DNA of 33,839 nt from Cyanobacteria bacterium SZAS LIN-3 (lineage in GTDB: Bacteria > Cyanobacteriota > Vampirovibrionia > Obscuribacterales > Obscuribacteraceae). Under the pieces are notes generated by a model that was given only the letters and a program-made list of their open reading frames with translations, ran no database searches and was not told the origin of the DNA. Within the stretch, counting starts at the first letter, position 1; every line of letters begins with the position of its first letter. The DNA is taken from assembly GCA_018266215.1 (NCBI GenBank), contig JAFEAV010000072.1:1-33839 (forward strand), given 5' to 3'. Of the stretch, positions 17,087 to 25,753 are shown piece by piece. The position numbers and the translations under genes were made by a program.

Positions 17087-18256
17087 ATGTTCGCTAATAT
17101 CATCGGCCAGGCCAAAGACACCGCCTTCGAGTTTTCCGAGCTCGAACGCTTGATGGCACTGGAGAAAAAGGTACGGCGTCTGGTTTTTTACGGTGAGAGC
17201 GAAATTCAATATCGCTACTATGAAGACTATATTGACTATCTGCTCGCTCACTGGGATTACGACATCTGCTACATTTCATCCCACAGGCAGGACCCTATCC
17301 TCTCGGATAAACGTCCGCGCATCAAATCTTTTTACATCAAAAATCTGCTCAACACAGCTTTTTCCCGCCTGGACAGCCAGGTCCTGGTGCTGGCCAATCC
17401 GGACATCAATAACGGCCCGATTAAGCGCGCACCATCCCCGGTGCACCATGTACATGCCTTCCGCGGCATCGCCAGCACTCATCAAGGATACAGACTGGGT
17501 GCCTTTGATCACTATGATTCACTGCTGATGATTCAGCAATACCAGGTCGACGAAGTGCGCAAGGCCGAAGAACTGTACAAACTGCCGGCCAAGCAACTTC
17601 CCGTGATCGGCTATCCGCTCACCGAGCGCATATGGCGCGAGCATCAAGAGTTTGCCAGACAAAACGCCGTTGCCAGAGAGCGCCCGGTCTGCCTTGTCGC
17701 CCCGACCTGGGATGCGGCCAGCCGCACATCGATGCTGGATGTTTGCCCGGACGAAATGATCGATCGCTTCGGCAGGTGTCCCTTTGAGGTGTGGTTAAGA
17801 CCGCATCCGGAGTATGTAAAGCGCTTCCCGGACCGTATGGCAAAGGTGGAAAAGGCCTGCGCCCGGACCAGTAATGTCCGAACAAAGCTTGAGCTCGGCT
17901 CCATGCAGTGCCTGCATCAGGCCGACATTCTGGTCACAGATCATTCGACCATCTCGATGGACTATGTGCTGGGCACGGAACGACCCGTTGTTTTCATCAA
18001 CACGCCGGCCCGGGTCGACAACCCTGAATGGACCAAACTGGGCCTGGAACCGGTGGAGAACTCATACCGCTCCAAACTGGGAGCACAGCTGGAGTTGACC
18101 GAGCTGGATCAACTGGAGAGCACACTGAAAGCAAGTTTCGGGGACCGCGAGAGCTTCGGCCGGACCATCCCGGCATTGAGGGACGAACTTATCGGCAACT
18201 GGCAAAAGGCCGCAGAGGTCGGCGGCAACTACATTCTCGGACTTCTAACATCTTAA
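17087..18256 (+). CDS. CDP-glycerol:polyol glycerophosphotransferase-like protein (TagB/SpsB family)
   Basis: The 389-residue protein has the C-terminal catalytic half of the family. It shows HVHAFRGIASTHQGY (residues ~121-135), VAPTWD near 204-209, WLRPHPEY (236-243), and ILVTDHSTISMDYVLGTERP (281-300), followed by VVFINTP. Members transfer glycerol phosphate or related groups from CDP carriers in teichoic-acid and capsule synthesis; others use different nucleotide-activated donors. Next to genes predicted to make a nucleotide-activated aminoethylphosphonate, it could transfer a phosphonate-containing unit (inference). It lacks membrane helices and is probably peripheral at the inner membrane. 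Confidence 0.85.
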   Translation: MFANIIGQAKDTAFEFSELERLMALEKKVRRLVFYGESEIQYRYYEDYIDYLLAHWDYDICYISSHRQDPILSDKRPRIKSFYIKNLLNTAFSRLDSQVLVLANPDINNGPIKRAPSPVHHVHAFRGIASTHQGYRLGAFDHYDSLLMIQQYQVDEVRKAEELYKLPAKQLPVIGYPLTERIWREHQEFARQNAVARERPVCLVAPTWDAASRTSMLDVCPDEMIDRFGRCPFEVWLRPHPEYVKRFPDRMAKVEKACARTSNVRTKLELGSMQCLHQADILVTDHSTISMDYVLGTERPVVFINTPARVDNPEWTKLGLEPVENSYRSKLGAQLELTELDQLESTLKASFGDRESFGRTIPALRDELIGNWQKAAEVGGNYILGLLTS

Positions 18257-18336
18257 GCCCCCGTTACGAACCTGGCTATCCGTGGCACATTATTCAAGTG
18301 ACAGGCAAAGCAATTTACTAGGGGCGGTAAAATCCG

Positions 18337-19965
18337 ATGGATAATCAGTTTTTTGGCAAAAGGCTCAACGAAGAGTTGGGCAACAACGAACTGCGCGATT
18401 ACCTGGCCAACAAGGAAGAAACCAGTCTCGGAATCATTCCGAAGGTTTATGAGCCGGATTTACGCACCTTTTGTGAGCCTTATGAGCGCCCCCTGCGCAC
18501 TCTTTTAATCTCGCCGCCGATAACTATCCCGCGAGACATGCAAAAACGTTGTATTCCGCCTCTGGGTCTGAGCTACATCGGAGCCGCCCTGGAGGCAAAA
18601 GGCATGGATGTGGCCATGCTCGATTGCATGGTCGAGGGCTACAGTTGTGAAGAATATTCGGGCAATTTGATGACATACGGCCTGACTATGGAGATGCTGG
18701 AGGAGCGCCTCAAGAGCATGCCTGCGCCCGATGTTGTGGGCATTTCAGTACTTTTCTCCACCGATTTGCACAATCTCTTCAATGTCACCCGGGTGATCAA
18801 AAAGGTCCTGCCCAGAGCCATAGTCGTCGCCGGCGGACTGCATCCGACCATTTATCCGAAGGAGATCTTCGAGCTCGATCAAAGCCTTAACGGCAGCCAG
18901 AGAACCGTAGATTTTGTCATTCGCGGCGAGGGCGAAGAGCGCTTCCCCGCCTTTGTCAAACTGCTGCAGTCGGGCAAAGTTGATAAAAACGCCGACGGTC
19001 TGGTGGGCTTCGTCGAAGGTGAATTTTTCTGCAACTATCAGCGCGCCACCATCGAAGACCTGGACAGCCTGGCGTTTCCCGCCTATCACCTTCTGCCGAT
19101 GGAAAAGTATCTGCAAATAAATGTGCCGTTTTCACCGGTGCCGCAAGGCAATAGAGTGGCGCAGATTCTGACCTCCAGGGGCTGCCCGATCGGCTGCTCC
19201 TTTTGCGCCAGCTCCAACATGTACAAAAAATACAGACACCGTTCCGTTGAAAATGTCATGGCCGAAATCAATCAGCTCAAAGAGCGCTATAACATTGATG
19301 AAATCCAGTTTGCAGACGACAATTTGACACTCAATCGGGAGCATTCGGTCGAATTTTTCACCGCCTTAAAAGAGGCCAACTTGAAGTGGTGCACCCCAAA
19401 CGGCACCATGGTCAACACGCTCACCCCCGAGCTCCTGGACCTGATGGCCAGATCCGGACTTTATCAAATCACCCTGTCTCTGGACAGCGCCAATGCTAAA
19501 ACTCTCAAAAACTTGCACCACAAGCCGGTGAACCTCAACAGCATTCCAGGCCTCATAGCCAAGGCCAAAGAGTATGGCATCTTCACCCATGGCACCCTGG
19601 TGGTGGGCATGCCCGGCGAAACTGTCGAGGACATAGAAGAAGGGTTCGAATTCGTGCTCAACCACCTGCCTCTAACAAGCATTTCAACGTTTATAGCGGC
19701 CGCCATTCCCGGCTCCGAGCTCTATCATCAATCCCTGGACAAAGGCTTGATTACTAAAGAAGACGCCCGTCGTATAGATACAACCAGGAGTAAAATCCAT
19801 CTCTCGGACATACCGTCTGCCCAGCTGGAAAAAATGGTCATGGATTTCCAGGAGAAATTCACGACCACAGCAAAGCTGAGAGATCCCGAAGAATACGCGC
19901 GCAAATACAAAAAACTCATTGATATGGGAAGATTGCAGGGAGCGTACGGCGGTCGCCTGACCTGA
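18337..19965 (+). CDS. B12-binding domain radical SAM protein
   Basis: The 542-residue protein has an N-terminal cobalamin-binding Rossmann domain (residues ~52-200), with TLLISPPITIP, PPLGLSYIGAALEAKGMDV and VVAGGLHPTIYPKE. A radical SAM domain follows, with the cluster motif SRGCPIGCSFC (Cys283, Cys287, Cys290) and a TIM-barrel-like body (IDEIQFADDNLTLN, GTLVVGMPGETVEDI). The canonical DxHxxG cobalamin motif is absent, as in several methylases. The family methylates unreactive carbon or phosphorus atoms, or rearranges substrates; Fom3 and PhpK act on phosphonate/phosphinate intermediates. A phosphonate substrate is suggested only by the adjoining pepM locus. An 80-bp gap separates it from the TagB-like gene. 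Confidence 0.85.
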   Translation: MDNQFFGKRLNEELGNNELRDYLANKEETSLGIIPKVYEPDLRTFCEPYERPLRTLLISPPITIPRDMQKRCIPPLGLSYIGAALEAKGMDVAMLDCMVEGYSCEEYSGNLMTYGLTMEMLEERLKSMPAPDVVGISVLFSTDLHNLFNVTRVIKKVLPRAIVVAGGLHPTIYPKEIFELDQSLNGSQRTVDFVIRGEGEERFPAFVKLLQSGKVDKNADGLVGFVEGEFFCNYQRATIEDLDSLAFPAYHLLPMEKYLQINVPFSPVPQGNRVAQILTSRGCPIGCSFCASSNMYKKYRHRSVENVMAEINQLKERYNIDEIQFADDNLTLNREHSVEFFTALKEANLKWCTPNGTMVNTLTPELLDLMARSGLYQITLSLDSANAKTLKNLHHKPVNLNSIPGLIAKAKEYGIFTHGTLVVGMPGETVEDIEEGFEFVLNHLPLTSISTFIAAAIPGSELYHQSLDKGLITKEDARRIDTTRSKIHLSDIPSAQLEKMVMDFQEKFTTTAKLRDPEEYARKYKKLIDMGRLQGAYGGRLT

Positions 19966-20000
19966 CCGGTCCTGCCCACCCTGTTGAAAGGAAATCTTCA

Positions 20001-21494
20001 ATGAACGCCAAATTATGCCGTCTGGCACTTGCCCTCGCCTTGCTGGCAGGGAATGCGCCTGAGGCTTTCGCCGATGTGCCAGCGGATTTTGACGACTTCG
20101 TCAATCGTTCGATGAAGGAGTACAACGTGCCGGGTGCCTCAGTCGCCATTGTCGAAGGCGATAAGGTCTTCACCAGGGGTTACGGCGTGCGCAGCGTTGC
20201 CAAACCCGGGGCGGTGGACGCCGATACACTCTTTATGCTGGCCTCATGCACCAAGCCATTTACAGCAGCCCTGATGGCTATTATGGTCGACCGCCACAAG
20301 ATTGGTTGGAACGACAAAGTGATCGATTCGCTGCCCGAATTCGTCTTGAAAGACGGCTATGCCACCCGCAACAGCACGCCCAAGGATCTGCTCGCTCATC
20401 GCACCGGCCTGCCGGCATTCACCGGCGATAGCCTGGAAGCCCTGGGCTTCAGCCGGGAAGAGAGCATGCGGAGATTTCGTTATATAGAACCTGCCTGTAG
20501 CTTCAGAGAAAAAGCCAATTACTCCAATCCCGGACTTGTGGTTGCAGGGGAACTGGCTGCCAGACTGGGCGGCGACAGCTACGAAAATTTGATCAAAAAA
20601 GAAATCTTTGAACCCTTAGCCATGAAACGCTCGGGTGTCACGGCTCAAGATCATTCAAAAGAAAATGTGGCCGACGCTCATATGCCCATCCCGGGCGGCG
20701 GAGCGAAGGTCATCCCCTGGGACGCCAGCGATACTTTCGGACCGGCTGGAGAAATCAACAGCACCGCCAACGACATGGCTCGCTTTGTGCAATTGCAGCT
20801 CAATAGCGGCAAGATTGACGGCAGGCAAATCATCTCAGCTGAAAGCATCAAGGAGATGCACACCCCGGCTATGGTAGACGAGCCGTCCTTCGCCGAGATG
20901 CCCCCGATTGACGACAACTGTGGACTCAGTTTCGGCCTGGGCTGGGGCGTCTACTACTACAAAGGCCATACTATCCTGGAGAAGGGCGGCGCCCGGGCTG
21001 GAATGCGTTCAGTGGTAGTACTCGTGCCCGACAAAAAAATCGGCGTGGTTGTGCTCAGCAATCAAAATCTGAACGTCCTGCCTGAGGCCATTCGCGCTTA
21101 TGTACTGGACAAAATGGTGGCACCGGCGGGAGTTGATCTGCAAGGTCAAATTTCCGAGGTCAACCAGAAAATCATCAAAATGTTTACGCCGCAACCGGCT
21201 CCAAAAGAGACGAATCCACCCACTGTCGCCCTGGCTAATTACTGCGGCGAGTATGAAAATCAACTCTACGGCAGACTGAAAGTTTATGTCGACGGTAAGG
21301 ATCTGCGCTGGCAGGCGGGACCGGCAAAGATATCGGGCTCACTTACCCACATTGGTTACGACAACTTCCAGCTGGCCTGGCCACCGGGCCGTATCTCACT
21401 GCCGGAAGACGTCTATTTCACCCTCGGTCCCGACGGCATACCGACCCAATTACAGACCGAAACCTTCGGCCTGCTGAAACGCTGCGCCAAATAG
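20001..21494 (+). CDS. Exported beta-lactamase-fold serine hydrolase
   Basis: The 497-residue protein has a signal peptide (LALALALLAGNAPEAFA, cleavage near residue 24). A class C beta-lactamase/DD-peptidase-type domain follows, with SCTK (Ser82 nucleophile, Lys85), YSN (Tyr174) and KGG near residue 325 in place of KTG. A C-terminal DUF3471-like beta domain starts around residue 405 (NYCGEYENQLYGRLKVYVDG). Such proteins include peptidases, esterases and D-aminoacyl hydrolases; resistance to beta-lactams should not be assumed. AAAGGAAA precedes the ATG. It is the last rightward gene and ends 5 bp from the convergent decarboxylase gene. A cell-wall role fits its neighbours. Confidence 0.87.
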   Translation: MNAKLCRLALALALLAGNAPEAFADVPADFDDFVNRSMKEYNVPGASVAIVEGDKVFTRGYGVRSVAKPGAVDADTLFMLASCTKPFTAALMAIMVDRHKIGWNDKVIDSLPEFVLKDGYATRNSTPKDLLAHRTGLPAFTGDSLEALGFSREESMRRFRYIEPACSFREKANYSNPGLVVAGELAARLGGDSYENLIKKEIFEPLAMKRSGVTAQDHSKENVADAHMPIPGGGAKVIPWDASDTFGPAGEINSTANDMARFVQLQLNSGKIDGRQIISAESIKEMHTPAMVDEPSFAEMPPIDDNCGLSFGLGWGVYYYKGHTILEKGGARAGMRSVVVLVPDKKIGVVVLSNQNLNVLPEAIRAYVLDKMVAPAGVDLQGQISEVNQKIIKMFTPQPAPKETNPPTVALANYCGEYENQLYGRLKVYVDGKDLRWQAGPAKISGSLTHIGYDNFQLAWPPGRISLPEDVYFTLGPDGIPTQLQTETFGLLKRCAK

Positions 21495-21499
21495 CAAAT

Positions 21500-22636
21500 T
21501 TATTGCCCTGATAGAAAGCGCATGAACTCTCGTTTGCTGCCCTGGAAGTCCGAAGAAGGTCGGGCCAGATTTTCTTTTACGCCCAGATCAACGCGCACTT
21601 CCAGAAATGCCGGAGTGGGAGCAAGGAGAAATTCATCCAGAACATTGTCCAGGTCGTCGGCCGGACCCGCGCTCATGGCATAGTTGTAACCGGCCAGGGC
21701 AGCCATTGCGGCAAAGTCAAGCTCGGCTCCGCCCGTGGGCTGACCCCCGACCGATTCGTGGGCACCATTATTGATGAGAAGATGTCTCACAGCAGCGGCA
21801 CTTTTTCCCACTGTTATAAGATTGCCCAGGTGCATCAAGAGCGCTCCGTCACCGTCGACACAAATGACGCTCTGATCGGCTTTTCCCAGGGCTATGCCGG
21901 CGGCGATAGGCAGGGCATGTCCCATGGCGCCAACGTTTAAAAAGTCGCCGCGGCTGCTTTTCCCCGAAGCCAGTCTCGCTTCGTAAAGTTCACGACCGTT
22001 GAATCCGGTCGAGGCCACAATCGGTTCATCGCCTTTGAGCCTGGAGAGCAAAGCGGCCAGGACACTCATCCTTGTGCGGTTGTATTCAACTTCTCTTTTT
22101 TCGCTCTTTTGATCCGCTTTTTCAAAAGTGCCAGATGCCACCACTATAGCCAGGGGCGAACTGATCGTTTTAACTCTCTCAACGGCTCTGGCGACAAAAG
22201 CTTTGAGATCATTTTGCTCCGGTCCAAGCAACTGATAGGGCACGGCCAGATTGTCGAGAATAGCCAGGGTAGCCGATCCCATAGCGGTATGCTGGGGCTC
22301 GTCTTTGACATTGGGAGCACCTCGATGACCGATCAAAAGTAAAAGAGGCAGGCCATAAACCTGACAGTGACTCAAAGACATGAGCGGATTGACGGCGTTG
22401 CCCAGGCCCGAATTTTGCATATAGACAAGTGGAATTTTACCGGTCGCCAGATGATATCCGCCGGCCATAGCCACAGCCGCACCTTCTGAAACCGTTATAT
22501 GATGGAGCTCCGGAGCCACTTCAGCCTGCAAGAGCACCAGGAATTCTTTCAAAAGTGAATCCGGTACACCGGCATAAAATTCCACACCGGCAGCTTTCAA
22601 TTCGTCTAAAAATGCCTCTGGCTTAATCAATTTCAA
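21500..22636 (-). CDS. ppd: Phosphonopyruvate decarboxylase
   Basis: This 378-residue thiamine-diphosphate enzyme converts phosphonopyruvate to phosphonoacetaldehyde and so pulls the unfavourable PEP mutase reaction forward. The family features are all present. They are the activating glutamate in VSEGAAVAMAGGYHLATG (Glu51), YMQNSGLGNAVNPLMSL, the HRGAPNVKDEPQH segment, and the ThDP/Mg2+ motif CVDGDGALLMHLG followed by LINNGAHESVGGQPT. The length is normal for the family. The TTG start overlaps the pepM stop by 4 nt (TTGA), so translation is coupled; a second TTG two codons later is possible. No phosphonate degradation gene is nearby, supporting biosynthesis. Confidence 0.95.
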   Translation of the reverse strand: MKLIKPEAFLDELKAAGVEFYAGVPDSLLKEFLVLLQAEVAPELHHITVSEGAAVAMAGGYHLATGKIPLVYMQNSGLGNAVNPLMSLSHCQVYGLPLLLLIGHRGAPNVKDEPQHTAMGSATLAILDNLAVPYQLLGPEQNDLKAFVARAVERVKTISSPLAIVVASGTFEKADQKSEKREVEYNRTRMSVLAALLSRLKGDEPIVASTGFNGRELYEARLASGKSSRGDFLNVGAMGHALPIAAGIALGKADQSVICVDGDGALLMHLGNLITVGKSAAAVRHLLINNGAHESVGGQPTGGAELDFAAMAALAGYNYAMSAGPADDLDNVLDEFLLAPTPAFLEVRVDLGVKENLARPSSDFQGSKREFMRFLSGQ

Positions 22637-23934
22637 CCGCCCGGGAAGAGATTTACAAGCTCGCTTACCGGCATCAAATCTTTTTCCACATTTTTGCTGC
22701 AGCCATCGAGCAGGATACCGCGAGCAGCCGCCATCATTGAGGGATAGGCGCTGCGCAACATATGATTGGCATAGATGATAATGGTGGCACCCGCTTTCAC
22801 CAGCTCATGATCCGGCACGGCATTGTATGTGCTGGGTACCACCACCAGTGGTTGCGCGTGTCCGGCCGCCCGGAAGCGTCGGCAAAATTCCAGAATCTCC
22901 TCGCCGTCCTTACTTTTACTGTGGATCATAATGCCGTCGGCACCGGCGCCGAGATAGGCTTCAGCTCTGGTAAAAGCATCGTCCATGGGCTTGTTCAAAA
23001 CCAGACTTTCAACCCTGGCGATGATCATAAACTCTTTGGTGATTTGCTTTTTCTTACCCTGCGAAATCTTGTAGCAAAAGCTGGGAATATCATCCTGAAC
23101 CGCTTCCACCGGACCGTCATCGAGGAGTGAATTGCGCTTCAATCCCACCTTATCCTCGATCACAACGGCCGAGACCCCAAGCCGCTCAAGGGACTTTACG
23201 GTGAAGACAAAATGTTCGGTCAGACCACCGCTGTCACCATCAAAAACTATGGGCTTGGTTGTGCTTTCCAAAATGTCGTTGATGGTTGCCAGACGCGAAG
23301 TCTTGTCCACATACTCGATGTCGGGCTTGCCCTTGGCCGCTGAGTCAGTCAGACTGCTGAGCCAGATGCCGTCAAATTCAAGATGAGCATGATCAGTATC
23401 GACCGAAAGATTTTCAATGATATGCGCTGTCAGACCATTGTGCGCTTCCATAAGTTTCACCGGGCACTTAGCTGTGAGCAGGCGGCGGAAGCGCTCCATG
23501 CGGTTGCCGGGGGTGGTGCCGATGGCCTTGAGTTGTTCGTTTAAAGTGAGGGAGGAAATGCTCCTGGTGTATGGCACCTCGACCAGCTCACCCTGCCACT
23601 GCTTCAGCACTTCGATCACCCGGTCGCGCGTTTCGCGCTGGGGGCCTTCTTTCCAGTCGTCGCCATGGACTACATAATCGGGCTTGAGAGCGAGTAAATT
23701 TTCGGTGTAATCAAGGGTTTCCTGCCGGATAACCTTGTCCACTCCTTTGATATTCTCAACGATCAATTTGCGCTGCTCAAAGGTCAAAAAGGGCAGGCGG
23801 TGAAAGGCGGAAACAGCTTTGTCGGATAAAATTCCAACGGTAACCTCACCGAGAGCCTGGGCATGCTTAATAACGTTAAGATGACCGGGGTGGATCAAAT
23901 CGGCGGCCATGGCTACGTAGACTTTTTTGGGCAT
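22633..23934 (-). CDS. pepM: Phosphoenolpyruvate mutase with N-terminal nucleotidyltransferase domain
   Basis: The 433-residue protein catalyses the C-P bond-forming step, PEP to phosphonopyruvate. The PepM domain (~155-433) has the diagnostic EDKVGLKRNS (residues 260-269), which separates true mutases from isocitrate-lyase relatives, plus the Mg2+-site region FDGDSGG (231-237). Residues 1-~140 form a cytidylyltransferase-like domain with HPGH (15-18) and RSISSLT (123-129). Such fusions are known among pepM genes and point to nucleotide activation of the phosphonate product. GAGGA lies close before the ATG. The gene heads a two-gene unit with ppd and is divergent from a small membrane protein gene. 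Confidence 0.95.
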   Translation of the reverse strand: MPKKVYVAMAADLIHPGHLNVIKHAQALGEVTVGILSDKAVSAFHRLPFLTFEQRKLIVENIKGVDKVIRQETLDYTENLLALKPDYVVHGDDWKEGPQRETRDRVIEVLKQWQGELVEVPYTRSISSLTLNEQLKAIGTTPGNRMERFRRLLTAKCPVKLMEAHNGLTAHIIENLSVDTDHAHLEFDGIWLSSLTDSAAKGKPDIEYVDKTSRLATINDILESTTKPIVFDGDSGGLTEHFVFTVKSLERLGVSAVVIEDKVGLKRNSLLDDGPVEAVQDDIPSFCYKISQGKKKQITKEFMIIARVESLVLNKPMDDAFTRAEAYLGAGADGIMIHSKSKDGEEILEFCRRFRAAGHAQPLVVVPSTYNAVPDHELVKAGATIIIYANHMLRSAYPSMMAAARGILLDGCSKNVEKDLMPVSELVNLFPGG

Positions 23935-24020
23935 GTTTCCTCGTTAACAGATAGATAGTAATGGCCGGTCTACTGGGTATAGAGCCCCTGGCAGGTAAGA
24001 ATACAACCTATGAAGATTCG

Positions 24021-24350
24021 ATGATGAAAAACAGGATGAAATACAGGATGACCGACCGAATTTCGCTTTTATTATCCAATTGCCTGATTCTGTTTGCAAT
24101 TTACTACTTCCTTATGCCCGCCCCGGCCTATGGCTATTTCGACCTGGGCACGGGCACCTACATGGTGCAGATGCTCCTGGGCTTTGGTGCCGCCGTCTGG
24201 CTGTCTATGCGCACCTCCTGGATACGCATCGGCCGGGTGCGCAAGCCCAAAACCGCCGACGGAGCGCCCACCGAGGCCGCGCCCCCGGTTAGCGGCGAGA
24301 CCAAAGCCGAGTCCCAAGATGGCGCGGGAGCAAGCGGCGACAAGCCCTGA
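24021..24350 (+). CDS. Small membrane protein with YFDLGTGTY motif
   Basis: The ~109-residue product has two hydrophobic segments, SNCLILFAIYYFLMPAPAYG and TYMVQMLLGFGAAVWLSM, joined by YFDLGTGTYMVQ. It then has a basic WIRIGRVRKPK stretch and a Pro/Ala/Glu-rich tail. The motif resembles the Y(L/I)DPGTGS(x)xxQ signature of small membrane proteins that I associate with surface-polysaccharide loci, but their function is not known to me. The first hydrophobic segment may be a signal peptide cleaved after AYG. The start is uncertain: ATGs at 23961, 24021, 24024 and 24048 are in frame and none has a strong ribosome binding site. It is the only rightward gene inside the leftward phosphonate genes. 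Confidence 0.65.
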   Translation: MMKNRMKYRMTDRISLLLSNCLILFAIYYFLMPAPAYGYFDLGTGTYMVQMLLGFGAAVWLSMRTSWIRIGRVRKPKTADGAPTEAAPPVSGETKAESQDGAGASGDKP

Positions 24351-24373
24351 TTACAGGCCCGGCACTTCAAGTA

Positions 24374-25753
24374 TTACGATTTTTCAACAGCACGGCGCCG
24401 CAGGTGTCCGTAGACCTCCCCGGGCTCACGGTTGGAGGGGAATTGATCAAAAAGATGGCAGACCACCTGGCAATCGGCCTCGATTGACCGGGGCTCATAG
24501 CCGATCATCCAGTCCGGAAGCTCAATGTGCGCATTTTTTACCTTGGTGCAAAGCAGAGGCTGATTTGTCTGACGAAACAAGACATCGCCGAAGAGTCGCA
24601 TAAATTCTTGCTTTGAGCGCCGTATCCTTTCTCTTTGCTGGGCAAAGGTATGCGAGATCGTGTCCATTGAAAGGATTGTGTGGGCAGGCGAGGTGGTCTT
24701 TTTCTCAATATAGGTCGCCAGGTCCAGTATAAAGGGCTGCCTGGTCTTATTGAGCGAGCCCAGAAGGGCGCGGTTGTAAGTGATGAAGCCGGCACCGGTA
24801 AGCCCGCCCAGGCCCTTGCAGGAGCTGAACATATTGACGTCGGCCAGCTCATGATGGTCTTCCAGATTGATGGAGCCTGTGGCATCAACCATCAGGCGCG
24901 CCCCGGCGGCCCGGGCTGCGGCGGCAAAGGCCTCCATGTCCAGGGCGAAGGCGTCGGCTGTTTCAGTATAGGCGCAGACCACCCAGTCAAATTTATCCTT
25001 GAGGCTGCCCGCGGCGGCGGCGGCCATGTACTCCTCATAGGTCATTGAAGCAACCGGAGCCAGGCCCAACCAGTCCTGTTTGGCCTCGATCATAGAGAGC
25101 ATGCGCCGGCTGTAATAACCGGAGACGACTACAAGCACTCGACCGGTGAGGAAATTGCTGGTCGCCACCTCAATCGCTGTTGTCGCCGAGCCGGGTACTG
25201 CCACTATGCTGTCCTGTCCGGCCAGGGCGCAAATGGCGTCCAGGACGCGGCGGGTGACTTCCTGATAGTGACTGTCGGAGCGCGAAAATACAGGCTCTAT
25301 ATCGAGCAGATTTTGCGGATGCAGATTGGTCGGCCCGGGCGTAAGCAGACACTTCTTAGAATTGCGCCCGATCACTATCGAACTCACCGCGCGCTGGCGC
25401 ATCTCTTCGGAGGAAACCCCCTCGGTGCGCTCCAGGGAGACAAGCTCTACCTTGCTGACATTATTGAAATTGGGGCCGGAGTGCACCAGACAGTCAGCGC
25501 CATGTTTGACCAGAAAATCATCTTCAATCAGCCAGGGCCCTTCGATTACTTCATCGACATACTTGAGACCAAGCAAGACTTCCTTGCGCTCGGCAAAAGA
25601 AAGCTCGGGGGGATAGCCCTTGTATTTGAGCACTTCTTCATCGCTCGTGAGAATAACCACGACATGACCGCCCAGTTCTTTAGCTTGCTGCAAAAGTCTG
25701 ACATGGCCTTGATGCAGCAGACAGACCGACATGTCGACAAAAATGCGCTTCAC
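24374..25753 (-). CDS. phnW: Nucleotidyltransferase / 2-aminoethylphosphonate transaminase fusion
   Basis: The 459-residue protein has two domains. Residues 1-~128 are a glycerol-3-phosphate-cytidylyltransferase-like domain with HQGH (14-17) and RTEGVSSEE (109-117). Residues ~134-459 are a fold-type I aminotransferase with CLLTPGPTNLHP, VPGSATTAIEVA, MVDATGSINLED (PLP-binding Asp near 290) and SSCKGLGGLTGAG (Schiff-base lysine Lys313). The match is to AEP transaminases, here working in the biosynthetic direction: phosphonoacetaldehyde to 2-aminoethylphosphonate. The first domain may make CMP-AEP, a role shown for the fused PntC of Treponema denticola, although that uses a different nucleotidyltransferase family as far as I recall. 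The GTG start overlaps the previous stop (GTGA). Confidence 0.9.
   Translation of the reverse strand: MKRIFVDMSVCLLHQGHVRLLQQAKELGGHVVVILTSDEEVLKYKGYPPELSFAERKEVLLGLKYVDEVIEGPWLIEDDFLVKHGADCLVHSGPNFNNVSKVELVSLERTEGVSSEEMRQRAVSSIVIGRNSKKCLLTPGPTNLHPQNLLDIEPVFSRSDSHYQEVTRRVLDAICALAGQDSIVAVPGSATTAIEVATSNFLTGRVLVVVSGYYSRRMLSMIEAKQDWLGLAPVASMTYEEYMAAAAAGSLKDKFDWVVCAYTETADAFALDMEAFAAAARAAGARLMVDATGSINLEDHHELADVNMFSSCKGLGGLTGAGFITYNRALLGSLNKTRQPFILDLATYIEKKTTSPAHTILSMDTISHTFAQQRERIRRSKQEFMRLFGDVLFRQTNQPLLCTKVKNAHIELPDWMIGYEPRSIEADCQVVCHLFDQFPSNREPGEVYGHLRRRAVEKS

Noticed and set aside
20001..21494. Antibiotic-resistance beta-lactamase
   Set aside because: The fold is shared with many peptidases and esterases; KGG replaces KTG and a DUF3471-like tail is present, so resistance cannot be claimed.
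24374..25753. Reading the AEP transaminase as part of phosphonate degradation
   Set aside because: No phosphonoacetaldehyde hydrolase, C-P lyase or phosphonate transporter gene is present, while pepM and ppd are; biosynthesis fits better.
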